From Bacillus sp. PAMC26568 (GTDB lineage: Bacteria; Bacillota; Bacilli; Bacillales; Bacillaceae): a stretch of 64,000 bases of DNA. The stretch covers positions 2,356,001-2,420,000 of the forward strand of contig NZ_CP060137.1 of the NCBI RefSeq assembly GCF_014235785.1, written 5' to 3'. Every line of letters begins with the position of its first letter. Within the stretch, counting starts at the first letter, position 1. The notes below the pieces were generated by a model. It was not told where the DNA came from. It did no database searches and saw nothing but the letters and a program-made list of their open reading frames with translations. This document shows, piece after piece, positions 33,578-42,950 of this stretch. The position numbers and the translations under genes were made by a program.

Positions 33578-35111
33578 GGTTTCGGTTGAACAAGGTCTTT
33601 CTAAAACAATGAAGCTGATGATACAGGGCACACACTCCGATGCCGGTAAAAGCATGCTGGTCACTGCACTTTGCCGAATTTTTTATCAAGACGGATTTAA
33701 AACAGCACCTTTCAAATCACAAAATATGGCCTTAAACTCTTATATTACGAAAGATGGCAAAGAAATTGGCAGAGCCCAGGGTGTGCAGGCGGAAGCGGCT
33801 GCTATTGAAGCTACGACCGATATGAACCCTATTTTGATCAAGCCTTCCAAAGAAATGGAATCCCAAGTGGTTTTTCATGGGAAGCCATTTGCCAATATGA
33901 AAGCTGCCCAGTATAGAGAAGATTTTTTTCAAATAGGTTTGCGTGCGATTAAAGAGTCACTTCTGAATCTATCAAAAGACTATGAAGTTATCGTTATTGA
34001 AGGGGCTGGTTCTCCTGCTGAAATCAATTTAAATGATCGCGAGCTCGTAAATATGAGAGTCGCAGCTCTTTCAGATGCTCCTGTGATCCTAATTGGCGAT
34101 ATTGATAAAGGCGGCGTCTTTGCCAGTCTCGTAGGAACACTCCAGCTTCTTTCTCCAGAAGACCGAAAGCGGGTGACTGGAGTCGTCATCAATAAATTCA
34201 GAGGTGATCTATCATTGCTTCAGCCTGGACTAGACTGGTTTGAGGAGTATACTGGTCTTCCTGTGCTTGGGGTGATTCCATTTTTGCCTGATCTTGAAAT
34301 TGATGGTGAAGATTCACTAGTGCTAAACCAGTATTCGCAAGGAACAAATAATGAGGCTGAGCTGGATATTGCGGTTCTCTCTTACCCAAGAATGTCTAAC
34401 TTTACAGATATTGATCCATTAAGACTGGAGCCAGATGTAAATATCAGGTTTGTAAAAAAAGCTTCGCAGTTTGGAAATCCGGATTGCATTATTCTTCCGG
34501 GAACAAAAAACACGGCAGAAGATTTATTGTTTTTACAGCAAACAGGGCTCCTTGAAAAAATAAATTCTTCTTTCAAAAAAGGAATCTATATCGCAGGAAT
34601 CTGCGGAGGCTTTCAAATGCTCGGGGATAAACTGATTGATCCAAATGGCATTGAATCCATTTATCAAGAGCTTGACGCAATCGGTATTTTCCCTATTCAA
34701 ACAACATTATTTGCTGAAAAGAAAACAATCCGATCAGAAGGAATTTGTGCCATAAAAGATTATGAAAGCCTCCCTTTAACTGGATATGAAATACATATGG
34801 GACAATCGGAAACGCTCCAGCCCACCGAACCCTTTTCCGTTCTTTCAGGTGAAAATGAAGGCTGCTCGCTTCATAATGGACAAGTAATCGGTACGTATTT
34901 GCATGATGTTTTCCATAACGATGAGTTTAGAGGAGTCTATTTAAATAATCTTCGCGTGAAAAAGGGTTTAATTCCGATTGAGCGCTCGCTCCGTTTCCGT
35001 CAATTCAAGGAAAACGAGTTTGACAGACTGGCCGATCACGTTAGAAGTTCTATTAATATGAAAACCATTTATGAAATGATGAAAACGTTTAAGGAGGTGA
35101 AAAACCAGTGA
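33561..35111 (+). CDS. cobQ: cobyric acid synthase (CobQ/CbiP)
   Basis: Uses glutamine and ATP to amidate four carboxylates of adenosylcobyrinic diamide, giving cobyric acid. The N-terminal synthetase domain shows MIQGTHSDAGKSMLVTALCR and PFKSQNMALNS. The C-terminal glutaminase domain has the nucleophile in IAGICGGFQMLG (Cys near residue 349) and the His in YLHDVFHND. Two starts are possible: ATG at 33561 (GAGG six bases before, in the end of cobO) or ATG at 33609, which gives the usual N-terminus. 516 residues from the first. Overlaps cobT by four bases. Confidence 0.94.
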   Translation: MGLNIEVSVEQGLSKTMKLMIQGTHSDAGKSMLVTALCRIFYQDGFKTAPFKSQNMALNSYITKDGKEIGRAQGVQAEAAAIEATTDMNPILIKPSKEMESQVVFHGKPFANMKAAQYREDFFQIGLRAIKESLLNLSKDYEVIVIEGAGSPAEINLNDRELVNMRVAALSDAPVILIGDIDKGGVFASLVGTLQLLSPEDRKRVTGVVINKFRGDLSLLQPGLDWFEEYTGLPVLGVIPFLPDLEIDGEDSLVLNQYSQGTNNEAELDIAVLSYPRMSNFTDIDPLRLEPDVNIRFVKKASQFGNPDCIILPGTKNTAEDLLFLQQTGLLEKINSSFKKGIYIAGICGGFQMLGDKLIDPNGIESIYQELDAIGIFPIQTTLFAEKKTIRSEGICAIKDYESLPLTGYEIHMGQSETLQPTEPFSVLSGENEGCSLHNGQVIGTYLHDVFHNDEFRGVYLNNLRVKKGLIPIERSLRFRQFKENEFDRLADHVRSSINMKTIYEMMKTFKEVKNQ

Positions 35112-36181
35112 CTGATATATTTAAGCTAATTGCTGCAATAAAGCCAGTAAATAAACAAAAAGGATCTGAAGCATTTAAACACATAAATACGTTAACTAAA
35201 CCGGTTAATAGTCTTGGAGCAATTGAAAAGGTTGCAGTGCAGCTGTCAGAAATCACGGCAAGCCTTATTCCTGAAGTATCGCCTCCTGGAGTCATCGTCT
35301 TTGCAGCCGACCATGGTGTTGCAGAGGAAGGTGTTTCTGCCTATCCTCAAGAGGTCACAGCTCAAATGGTGATGAATTTTTTAAGCGGGGGAGCAGCCAT
35401 CAATGTATTTACAAAGCATGTGAATGGCTTATTAGAAATTGTCGATGTTGGAGTAAAAGCTGACATCCCTGGTGTTCACTCAGTAAAGATTGGCTATGGA
35501 ACAAAGAATTTTGCCATTGAACCTGCCATGACAAGAATGGATGCTATTCGTTCGCTAGAAGCTGGCATGGAAAGTGCAAAAGCCATGATTGAAAAAGGAG
35601 CAAAGCTTTTAATTGTTGGAGAAATGGGGATTGGGAATACGGCATCAAGCAGTGCAGTCGCAGCAGCATTCAGCGGATTGCCTGCAGAAGAGCTCACAGG
35701 GACAGGAACAGGCATCCAATCAAAGCAAGTTGCACACAAAGCAGAGGTCATTAACAAAGCGCTTCACTTTTTAAAACCTAATGCCAATGACCCGATAGAC
35801 GTTCTTTCTAAGGTTGGAGGTTTTGAAATTGGCGCAATGGCTGGAGCAATGCTTTTTGCGGCATCGAAAAAGATTCCGATTCTATTAGACGGTTTTATTT
35901 GCACAACAGCTGCCCTCATTGCATCAAAACTAAATGACCATTTGCGGGATTACTTGATTGCAGGTCATCTATCGGTTGAACCTGGACATCTTCATGTTCT
36001 CAATTTATTAGGAAAAAAGCCGCTTCTCTCTTTAGATATGAGGCTTGGTGAAGGCAGCGGGGCAGTACTGGCATATCCTTTAGTTGAAGCTGCCACAAAA
36101 ATGGTAAAGGAAATGGCGACCTTTGATCATGCAGGTGTGTCAAAGGAAAGCATTGCAGAAAAGAAAGAGACAATTAAATAA
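35108..36181 (+). CDS. cobT: nicotinate-nucleotide--dimethylbenzimidazole phosphoribosyltransferase
   Basis: A 357-residue enzyme that makes alpha-ribazole phosphate, the lower-ligand nucleotide. Hallmarks: LTKPVNSLGAIEKVAVQ, VIVFAADHGVAEEGVSAYP, GEMGIGNTASSSAV and the catalytic Glu in MRLGEGSGAVLA. GTG start after AAGGAGGTGAAAA. The stop of cobQ overlaps as GTGA. With CobU, CobS and CobC it forms the nucleotide-loop branch. Confidence 0.95.
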   Translation: MTDIFKLIAAIKPVNKQKGSEAFKHINTLTKPVNSLGAIEKVAVQLSEITASLIPEVSPPGVIVFAADHGVAEEGVSAYPQEVTAQMVMNFLSGGAAINVFTKHVNGLLEIVDVGVKADIPGVHSVKIGYGTKNFAIEPAMTRMDAIRSLEAGMESAKAMIEKGAKLLIVGEMGIGNTASSSAVAAAFSGLPAEELTGTGTGIQSKQVAHKAEVINKALHFLKPNANDPIDVLSKVGGFEIGAMAGAMLFAASKKIPILLDGFICTTAALIASKLNDHLRDYLIAGHLSVEPGHLHVLNLLGKKPLLSLDMRLGEGSGAVLAYPLVEAATKMVKEMATFDHAGVSKESIAEKKETIK

Positions 36182-36197
36182 AAGGCGGGAATTATGA

Positions 36198-37184
36198 ATG
36201 AAAACGATTTTCGGTAAATATTTTAGTATTTTTGCACTAATTATGGTTTTATTAGCGGGGATTTTAACTGGCTGCACCCAGGGAGAAGAAACTAAAGAAG
36301 CAAGTAAGAGCGTGGACCAGACTGAGCAGTCAAAAAGCAAGGAACAGGCCTATCCGGTTACCGTTACAGATGATATTGGGAAAGAGGTAACGTTAGAAGA
36401 AAAGCCTGAAAAAATCGTATCATTGCTGCCAAGCACGACAGAAATTCTTTTTGCACTTGGCCTTGAACAAGAGATAGTTGGTGTTTCAGATTACGATAAC
36501 TATCCTAAAGCTGCATTAGAGAAAGAAAAAGTTGGAGCACAGGACTTAAATGCAGAGAAAATTTTAGCATTGCAGCCAGATGTAGCTTTTTTACAGGATT
36601 ACCATGCCCAAAATCATGGAGAAATCATTAAGCAGTTTGAAGCAGCAGGAATCAAAGTTTTTATTGTTGGCTCACAAAATTCATTTGAGCAGGTTTATAC
36701 AGCAATCCGAACAGTAGGGAAAGCCACTGGAACTTTAGATAAAGCAGATGAAATCATTTTGGACATGAATAAAAAAGTCGAAGTCATTAAGAAAAAAGCA
36801 GAAGCAGTCAAAGAACAAAAACGCGTTTGGATTGAGGTCTCTCCTCAGCCGGATATCTTTACTACAGGCAAGGGGACATTTATGAATGAAATGCTTGAAA
36901 TAATTCATGCTGATAATGTCGCAAAAGCAGAAGAAGGCTGGGTGAAAATGGACGAAGAAAAAACCGTGAGCAGCAATCCTGATGTAATCGTAACAACATA
37001 TGGTTATTACGTAGAAAATCCTGCTGATCAAGTCCTGAACCGCAGCGGATGGAAGGAAGTAAAAGCTGTTCAAAATAAACAGGTATTTGACGTAGACAGC
37101 GATATGGTTACTCGTCCTGGCCCGCGTTTAGCAGATGGAGTTGAGGAGCTTGGGAAACTCATTTATCCAGATATTTTCAAGTAA
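36198..37184 (+). CDS. btuF: cobalamin ABC transporter substrate-binding lipoprotein
   Basis: A 328-residue lipoprotein: signal segment IFALIMVLLAGILTGC with the lipobox Cys at residue 26. The Fe-B12 periplasmic-binding fold is seen in KIVSLLPSTTEILFALGLEQEIVGVSDY and in VWIEVSPQPDIFTTGKGTF, all BtuF-like (it follows the SLxPSxTE pattern). A charged linker (EETKEASKSVDQTEQ) follows the lipid anchor. GGCGGG upstream. Its end overlaps the permease gene by 50 bases. It binds cobalamin or cobinamide outside the cell. Confidence 0.92.
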   Translation: MKTIFGKYFSIFALIMVLLAGILTGCTQGEETKEASKSVDQTEQSKSKEQAYPVTVTDDIGKEVTLEEKPEKIVSLLPSTTEILFALGLEQEIVGVSDYDNYPKAALEKEKVGAQDLNAEKILALQPDVAFLQDYHAQNHGEIIKQFEAAGIKVFIVGSQNSFEQVYTAIRTVGKATGTLDKADEIILDMNKKVEVIKKKAEAVKEQKRVWIEVSPQPDIFTTGKGTFMNEMLEIIHADNVAKAEEGWVKMDEEKTVSSNPDVIVTTYGYYVENPADQVLNRSGWKEVKAVQNKQVFDVDSDMVTRPGPRLADGVEELGKLIYPDIFK

Positions 37185-38217
37185 TAAGAATCGATTGCTG
37201 ATTCTATTTTCAGCAGTCTTTGCAATCACCAGTATGATCATAGCAGTATTTATTGGGGCGGTTTCTGTAACCGTCCCTGATATTTTCAAAATTATTGCAG
37301 GCAAAATACTCAATATCCAGCTGTATCAAGGAGAACAAAGCACAGAGATGATCATTTGGGAAATACGGTTTTCTAGAGTGCTGCTCGCTTTTTTTGTAGG
37401 AGCTTCTTTATCACTTGCCGGTGCTGCCTTTCAGGGCCTGCTGCAGAATCCGCTTGCAGACCCTTATACAATTGGTGTTTCATCAGGAGCTTCCTTAGGT
37501 GCCGTTATCATCATATTTTTTCAAATCCAAATTACGATTTTAGGCAGCTTCACATTGCCGATCGTTGCCATCCTCTTCGGTATGATCATTTTGTTAATTG
37601 TCTTTGCCCTTACACATTTGGCAAGCGGTAAGCTTACGAATGAAACCATTATTCTTGCCGGCATTATCATCTCTTCATTTATTAGTGCCTTTATTTCCTT
37701 GCTGATCGCCTTAATTCCAAGGGAAGACATCAGTCAAATCCTATATTGGATTATGGGAAGTGTCGCCATGCGGGGGTGGGGGCATGTTCAATTATTGGTG
37801 CCGTTCTTTATTATTGGTGCCATTATCATCCTGTTTCATTTCCGCGAACTTAATAATATGGCATTAGGTGAACAGTCAGCACATTACTCAGGAATGAATG
37901 TAAAGAGAAAAAAAACAATGATCTTATTTGCAGCATCCATTTTAACAGGAAGCGCTGTAGCCGTATCTGGAGCAATAGGCTTTGTTGGACTTGTGATCCC
38001 TCATCTAGTGCGTCTTTTAGCAGGTGCAAATCATCGGATTGTACTCCCGCTCTCGATGCTGTTCGGAGGAGGATACCTTGTTTTGGCCGATCTTCTTGCC
38101 CGTTCTGTCATTTCGCCTAAAGAACTTCCTATTGGAGTTGTCACCGCGTTAATCGGCTCTCCGATATTTACCCTTTTGCTCATAAAAAATAGAAAAAAGA
38201 AAATGGCACACCTCTAA
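37135..38217 (+). CDS. btuC: cobalamin ABC transporter permease
   Basis: A 360-residue FecCD/BtuC-type permease with about ten membrane segments. WEIRFSRVLLAFFVGASLSLAG, GLLQNPLADPYTIGVSSGASLG and the coupling-helix GFVGLVIPHLVRLLAG are conserved. The start is unclear: ATG 37135 lies inside btuF (50-base overlap). A later TTG at 37150 has GAGG close before it. The first 25 residues are not part of the conserved domain, so either start gives a working protein. Confidence 0.9.
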   Translation: MELRSLGNSFIQIFSSNKNRLLILFSAVFAITSMIIAVFIGAVSVTVPDIFKIIAGKILNIQLYQGEQSTEMIIWEIRFSRVLLAFFVGASLSLAGAAFQGLLQNPLADPYTIGVSSGASLGAVIIIFFQIQITILGSFTLPIVAILFGMIILLIVFALTHLASGKLTNETIILAGIIISSFISAFISLLIALIPREDISQILYWIMGSVAMRGWGHVQLLVPFFIIGAIIILFHFRELNNMALGEQSAHYSGMNVKRKKTMILFAASILTGSAVAVSGAIGFVGLVIPHLVRLLAGANHRIVLPLSMLFGGGYLVLADLLARSVISPKELPIGVVTALIGSPIFTLLLIKNRKKKMAHL

Positions 38218-38234
38218 ATGAAAGAAGGATGTAT

Positions 38235-39602
38235 ATGTTACAAGTTAAGAACCTGACAGGAGGATATGATCATAAAAAAGCGGTCGTACGGGACCTTTCC
38301 TTTGGAATTGAAAGGGGCCATTTTTTCGCCTTATTAGGTCCGAATGGCAGCGGAAAAACAACGATTATTCGCCTGATCATGGGAGCATTGCCTGTTCATA
38401 GCGGAGACATGATTCTGGATTCAAAGCCAATTGCTTCTTTTTCACAAAGAGAGCTTGCTAAAAAAGCAGCGGTCATGACACAGGAAAACGAAGCCGGTCT
38501 TGATTTTACAGTAGAAGAGATTGTCATGCTTGGAAGGTATCCCTATCAAAAATCGCTGTTTTTTCAAGAAAGCACAAACGCTGATAAAAAAGCGGTAGAA
38601 GATGCTATGGTTCAAACCTCTGTATGGAAATATAGACAACGCCCCTATCATTCTTTAAGCGGAGGGGAAAAACAAAGAGTTCTTTTGGCAAAAGCATTGG
38701 CCCAGGAGCCTGAACTGCTATTATTGGATGAACCGACAAACCATCTGGATGTAAAGCATACGATGGAGCTCTTGGATTTATTGAAAAAGCTTCAAAAAAG
38801 CACGAACCTGACAGTCCTTGCAATCTTACATGATATTAATCTTGCATCCCTATATGCTGATAAGGTTGGATTACTGAAAAACGGCGAGTTTGCAGGAATA
38901 TACGAGGGTTTACATTTAAAGAATGAAAGTTCATTCACTGATGTGTACGAAGTAAACATGAATTTCACTTATCATCCCTCTGTTTCGAAAACACAAATTT
39001 CACTTGCTCCTGATTATATTCATGAGGGGAATTCAGATCTTATGTCTGCAGTCCAGGTTAATAAGATGGCGCATTCAACATATGTAAATCTGAATCAGGC
39101 TTTCAGGACCCTCTCAGCAGGTACTAATGGCAAGGGTTTTACCTGGAGCAAACAATGGATATTTACCCATGATGAAATAGCTGACAATGAAGAATCGATC
39201 GTTTTCACAAGTAGAGAACCGCATATGTTATGGTCTATAACAGAAAATTCGCGTGAGTCAAATCCTGAATCGTTAAGTCAAAATCACATCATCAAGAACC
39301 AAAGCAGGTACTCCTTTATAGTCATTGTGTCTTATTCTCCTCTTGATCTTGATATACATATCGCTATATTGACTGATGCACCTCTTATGGATCGAGACCT
39401 TATTAACTTATCTCTCAAATTGAATGAATTGAAGATTCAGTCCCAAAAAACCAATGGAACAAGCTCCAAAATTGCCATCGGTGTGCGAAAAAATCCCAAT
39501 GCCCCAGGACTTACAGATTTAGATGGCATCTTTGAATCAGCTGGAGAACTGCTGAAAACGGCATTAAAAGGTTTGAGGGAACAGCATGTTTCTATTCGCT
39601 GA
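38235..39602 (+). CDS. btuD: BtuD ATPase fused to a CbiZ-like domain
   Basis: A 455-residue fusion. Residues 1-240 are an ABC ATPase: GPNGSGKTTIIRL, LSGGEKQRVLLAKAL, LLLLDEPTNHLD and the H-loop ILHDIN. Residues 280-450 align with CbiZ (adenosylcobinamide amidohydrolase): FRTLSAGTNGKGFTWSK, then LTDAPLMDRDLINLSLKLNELKI (split) and the final GLTDLDGIFESAGELLKTAL. Canonical CbiZ has EAK and GTATD where this protein has ELK and GTSSK, so activity is doubtful. B. subtilis YvrA, as I recall, has a similar fusion. AAGGATG precedes the ATG at 38235. Confidence 0.88.
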   Translation: MLQVKNLTGGYDHKKAVVRDLSFGIERGHFFALLGPNGSGKTTIIRLIMGALPVHSGDMILDSKPIASFSQRELAKKAAVMTQENEAGLDFTVEEIVMLGRYPYQKSLFFQESTNADKKAVEDAMVQTSVWKYRQRPYHSLSGGEKQRVLLAKALAQEPELLLLDEPTNHLDVKHTMELLDLLKKLQKSTNLTVLAILHDINLASLYADKVGLLKNGEFAGIYEGLHLKNESSFTDVYEVNMNFTYHPSVSKTQISLAPDYIHEGNSDLMSAVQVNKMAHSTYVNLNQAFRTLSAGTNGKGFTWSKQWIFTHDEIADNEESIVFTSREPHMLWSITENSRESNPESLSQNHIIKNQSRYSFIVIVSYSPLDLDIHIAILTDAPLMDRDLINLSLKLNELKIQSQKTNGTSSKIAIGVRKNPNAPGLTDLDGIFESAGELLKTALKGLREQHVSIR

Positions 39603-40545
39603 ACAAACCGCATTGCTGATTCTGCTAAGTGTGCTGCTTGATTTAGCTATAGGAGACCCAAGACGGATTCCTCATCCTGTTGTTTTGTTTGGGAAACTCA
39701 TTTCCATTATGGAAAAGGTTTGGAATAAAGGAAACAGGAAAAAGTTCAAGGGAATAATCCTCGCATTTCTATTGCCTTTATCTGTGTTTATTTGTTCGTA
39801 TATTTTATTAAAACTACTGTATTCAACCCATTTCTTTCTTGGATGGATCTTTGAGGTTTATCTCATTTCAACAACAATCGCCATCAAGGGGTTAAGGGAT
39901 GCTGCTATAGAAATTTATAAGCCCCTAATTGCAGGTGACCTGACTGAAGCAAGAAAAAAGCTTGGTTTTATTGTAGGCCGAGAAACCGTTCATCTTCCTT
40001 CCTCAGAAGTTGTCAGAGGAACTGTAGAAACAGTTGCTGAAAACACAGTAGATGCGATTATTTCTCCGTTATTCTTCGCTATCATAGGGGGTGCACCACT
40101 TGCGCTCGCATACAGAGCCGTAAACACACTCGACTCAATGGTTGGATACAAGAATGAGAGATATATTGACTTTGGGTATGGTTCAGCCAGACTTGACGAT
40201 GTTCTGAACTGGATTCCGGCACGTATTTGCGCAGCTTGTATGTGGATAAGCAGTTTATTCTTGAAGCAAATGAGAAAAGCACATGCGATACATATCACGA
40301 AAAGAGATGCACCAAAGCATCCCAGTCCAAACAGCGGCTGGCCTGAAGCAATGACAGCCGCTCTGCTGGGAGTACAGCTTGGCGGAATCAACATTTATGG
40401 CGGAGCGATTTCCGAGCGTGCCAAATTGGGTGAGCCGCTGGAACCTCTTACTTCTATACATATAAAAAAAGCAATCACAATCATGAACGGGGCATGGATT
40501 ATTTTTCTATCAGTATATTTCATCATTTTGGCAATTGGGAGGTAA
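39586..40545 (+). CDS. cbiB: adenosylcobinamide-phosphate synthase
   Basis: A 319-residue membrane protein that joins cobyric acid to aminopropanol phosphate. LLDLAIGDPRRIPHPVVLFGKLI at the N-terminus, GRETVHLPSSEVVRGTVETVAENTVDAIISPLF and NTLDSMVGYKNERYIDFGYGSARLDDVLNWIPAR are signature stretches of CbiB (quoted in parts). The late PNSGWPEAMTAALLGVQLGG is also conserved. It overlaps the BtuD fusion gene by 17 bases. Confidence 0.95.
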   Translation: MFLFAEQTALLILLSVLLDLAIGDPRRIPHPVVLFGKLISIMEKVWNKGNRKKFKGIILAFLLPLSVFICSYILLKLLYSTHFFLGWIFEVYLISTTIAIKGLRDAAIEIYKPLIAGDLTEARKKLGFIVGRETVHLPSSEVVRGTVETVAENTVDAIISPLFFAIIGGAPLALAYRAVNTLDSMVGYKNERYIDFGYGSARLDDVLNWIPARICAACMWISSLFLKQMRKAHAIHITKRDAPKHPSPNSGWPEAMTAALLGVQLGGINIYGGAISERAKLGEPLEPLTSIHIKKAITIMNGAWIIFLSVYFIILAIGR

Positions 40546-40549
40546 GAAA

Positions 40550-41611
40550 ATGTGGCCACAGCATGGAGGGAAATCTGCAAGTATACAAGCTGTTCTTCAG
40601 AAGAAAGGGATTACGAAGAAAGAATTCCTCGATTTTAGTGCAAATTTAAATCCTTTGGGAACACCTGGCGAAATGATAAAGGTCATGCATAAGAGCATCG
40701 ATCTTCTCAGCAGTGTCTATCCGGATCCTGAATATCCAGAAGAGAGAGAAATTCTGGCTGAATTTGAAGGTGTAAAAGAGAAGAACCTTCTGCTGACCAA
40801 TGGAGGAGCAGAAGCCATCTTTCTTGTTTCCAAGATGTTTCAAAACGGGAAAGCCGGTATTCTCCAGCCTACGTTCAGCGAATATGAACGCGCATGCCTT
40901 AGTCATGATGTGAAAGTCTTCAATCTGCGATTTGAGGATATTAAAAATGGGAAGAAAGAACAATGTGATGTCCTATTCCTGTGCAGACCTAATAATCCCA
41001 CAGGAGAGATGATTGAGAAAAAATCGATTCAGAAGCTGTTAAAAAACACTCTGCTAAATGGAATATATGTAGTAATCGATGAAGCTTTTATTCATTTTAT
41101 AGACAAGCAAGATGAGAGCTTAAAAGATTTGCTGGAACACTATTCAAATCTCATTATTATTCGATCACTTACAAAAATTTACGCTGTACCTGGAATAAGG
41201 TCCGGTTATATTTTGGCTAATGAAACGATTATTAAAAAGCTGAGAGCCTTGACGACTCCATGGAGCGTCAACTGCGTTGCACTGTCAATGATTCATGCCC
41301 TGCCTCATACATATGATCACCTTGAAGAAACAAAACAATGGCTTAAAGAAGAATGGCGCTGGTTAAAAACCGAACTTCTGGCCCTTAACTTCAATCCATC
41401 TGAAACAAAAGTGAATTTTTATTTGCTGAATGATCCGAAACTTGAAAACCATGAGCCATTGTTATTGTTTCTTGCAAATGAAGGGATCCTTGCGAGGCAT
41501 ACAAATAATTTCCCTCTAATAGAAGGTTCGTCTGTTCGTCTTGCAATTAGATCAAGGGAAGAGAATAGGGTGCTGCTCACTGCTTTGAAAAAATGGAGAA
41601 ACCATTTATGA
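40550..41611 (+). CDS. cobD: L-threonine-O-3-phosphate decarboxylase
   Basis: A 353-residue PLP enzyme (class I/II aminotransferase fold) that makes (R)-1-amino-2-propanol phosphate for CbiB. FSANLNPLGTP at the N-terminus, the LLTNGGAEAIFLV pocket, CRPNNPTGEMI, VIDEAFIHF and the PLP lysine in IRSLTKIYAVPGIRSGY identify it. The ATG at 40550 has GGGAGG eight bases before, five residues inside the longest frame. The position after cbiB decides CobD against HisC. Confidence 0.93.
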   Translation: MWPQHGGKSASIQAVLQKKGITKKEFLDFSANLNPLGTPGEMIKVMHKSIDLLSSVYPDPEYPEEREILAEFEGVKEKNLLLTNGGAEAIFLVSKMFQNGKAGILQPTFSEYERACLSHDVKVFNLRFEDIKNGKKEQCDVLFLCRPNNPTGEMIEKKSIQKLLKNTLLNGIYVVIDEAFIHFIDKQDESLKDLLEHYSNLIIIRSLTKIYAVPGIRSGYILANETIIKKLRALTTPWSVNCVALSMIHALPHTYDHLEETKQWLKEEWRWLKTELLALNFNPSETKVNFYLLNDPKLENHEPLLLFLANEGILARHTNNFPLIEGSSVRLAIRSREENRVLLTALKKWRNHL

Positions 41612-42189
41612 TTACATTTATTTCTGGAGGAGCACGGTCAGGGAAAAGCTCATTGGCAGAAAAACTAGCTGTGGAAGTTTTTGAATCATTAAAAGATGGC
41701 AGACTTTTCTACATTGCCACTGCTGCTAAAAATACGGGAGAAGAAATGGCTGACCGTATTGCTATACATAAGCATGACAGAGGAGATATTTGGGAAACAA
41801 TTGAAGAGCCATATTACATTGATGAAGCAATAGATGAATTACCAGAAGGATCGGTCATACTTATTGATTGCTTAACCGTTTGGACGAGTCATTTGATGTT
41901 TAGTGAAAACCTATCACATACTGCTATATTTAAGCGTTTAGAATCGGTGCTATCCATAGCAGAAATTAGATCTTTTTCACTGTATATTGTTTCAAATGAT
42001 GTGAATGAAGGGGTACCTATTCATGATTTGCATGTAATGCGCTATATCAGCTGTCTTGAGGCTTTACATAAGCATATTGTAATAGCGTCCGACACTGTTA
42101 TAGAAACGGTTTGCGGTACACCAATCATTTGGAAGAAGAATGGTGTATTAAGTCCTTATGTTTCATTGGCAGAAGGAGAGCAGATATGA
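41608..42189 (+). CDS. cobU: adenosylcobinamide kinase / adenosylcobinamide-phosphate guanylyltransferase
   Basis: A 193-residue bifunctional enzyme: phosphorylates adenosylcobinamide and then adds GMP. P-loop ISGGARSGKSSLAEKLA, the guanylylated His in DRIAIHKHDRG, TIEEPYYIDEAI and IDCLTVWTSHLM are all seen. The ATG at 41608 forms an ATGA overlap with the cobD stop, which decides against the upstream ATG at 41593. Overlaps cobS the same way. Confidence 0.93.
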   Translation: MITFISGGARSGKSSLAEKLAVEVFESLKDGRLFYIATAAKNTGEEMADRIAIHKHDRGDIWETIEEPYYIDEAIDELPEGSVILIDCLTVWTSHLMFSENLSHTAIFKRLESVLSIAEIRSFSLYIVSNDVNEGVPIHDLHVMRYISCLEALHKHIVIASDTVIETVCGTPIIWKKNGVLSPYVSLAEGEQI

Positions 42190-42950
42190 AAAATGTTTTA
42201 TTCGGAGCTGTTCTTGCGCTGCAGTTTTTAACTAGAATTCCGTTACCTGTGAATTGCCCAATTGATGATAAAACGCTGAAGTGGGCACTACGGTTTTATC
42301 CTATGGCAGGATTCGTAATAGGCGGATTTCTGTATTTGCTGTATCTTTCATTAAACAATTTCATACCGCTTTATTTGATGACATTGATCCTTCTGACTCT
42401 GTGGGTATTCTTAACTGGAGGTCTTCATTTAGACGGAGTGATGGATGTTGCTGATGCAGTCGGTTCAAATGGCAGCGCGGAAAAAAAGATTGAGATTTTA
42501 AAAGACTCTCGTGTTGGCAGTTTTGCCGTGCTTGCCGCTCTTTTTTTACTGATTTGGAAATTTATGCTGCTGTATTCTATTTTAGATTTTGAGAATGAAA
42601 ATAACGGGGTATATCTTATTTTCATTCCTGTGATTTCAAGGTTTCAGGCATTATTGCAGCTGTATCTTTTTGAACCCTTTCAAAAGACAGGAATGGCATT
42701 CTATTGGAAGAAGCATTTATCAAAATTGGATATCGTGATGGCTGCTTGCTGGCTGCTTCCTTTCATAATTTTCCCAGTGGAATTTATGGTGATATTCATT
42801 TTGCAGCTCTTTTTTTCTTTTTTATTCGGAAGGTGGGCTTCCAGCCATTTTAATGGAATAAACGGAGACACTGTCGGTGCATCAATTGAGGGGGCTGAAC
42901 TATGGAATCTTGCCGTTCTTTACAGCTTGTTATTATCAGGCATAGTATGA
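42186..42950 (+). CDS. cobS: adenosylcobinamide-GDP ribazoletransferase (cobalamin synthase)
   Basis: A 254-residue membrane enzyme that joins adenosylcobinamide-GDP and alpha-ribazole. ALQFLTRIPLPV at the N-terminus and the active-site segment GGLHLDGVMDVADAVGSNGS with ILKDSRVGSFAV are diagnostic. GAAGGAGAGC precedes the ATG at 42186, which overlaps the cobU stop (ATGA). A longer upstream frame lies inside cobU and is rejected. About seven hydrophobic segments. Confidence 0.95.
   Translation: MKNVLFGAVLALQFLTRIPLPVNCPIDDKTLKWALRFYPMAGFVIGGFLYLLYLSLNNFIPLYLMTLILLTLWVFLTGGLHLDGVMDVADAVGSNGSAEKKIEILKDSRVGSFAVLAALFLLIWKFMLLYSILDFENENNGVYLIFIPVISRFQALLQLYLFEPFQKTGMAFYWKKHLSKLDIVMAACWLLPFIIFPVEFMVIFILQLFFSFLFGRWASSHFNGINGDTVGASIEGAELWNLAVLYSLLLSGIV

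Noticed and set aside
36735-37073. Minus-strand frame within btuF
   Set aside because: Unlikely composition and no start signal; btuF is certain.
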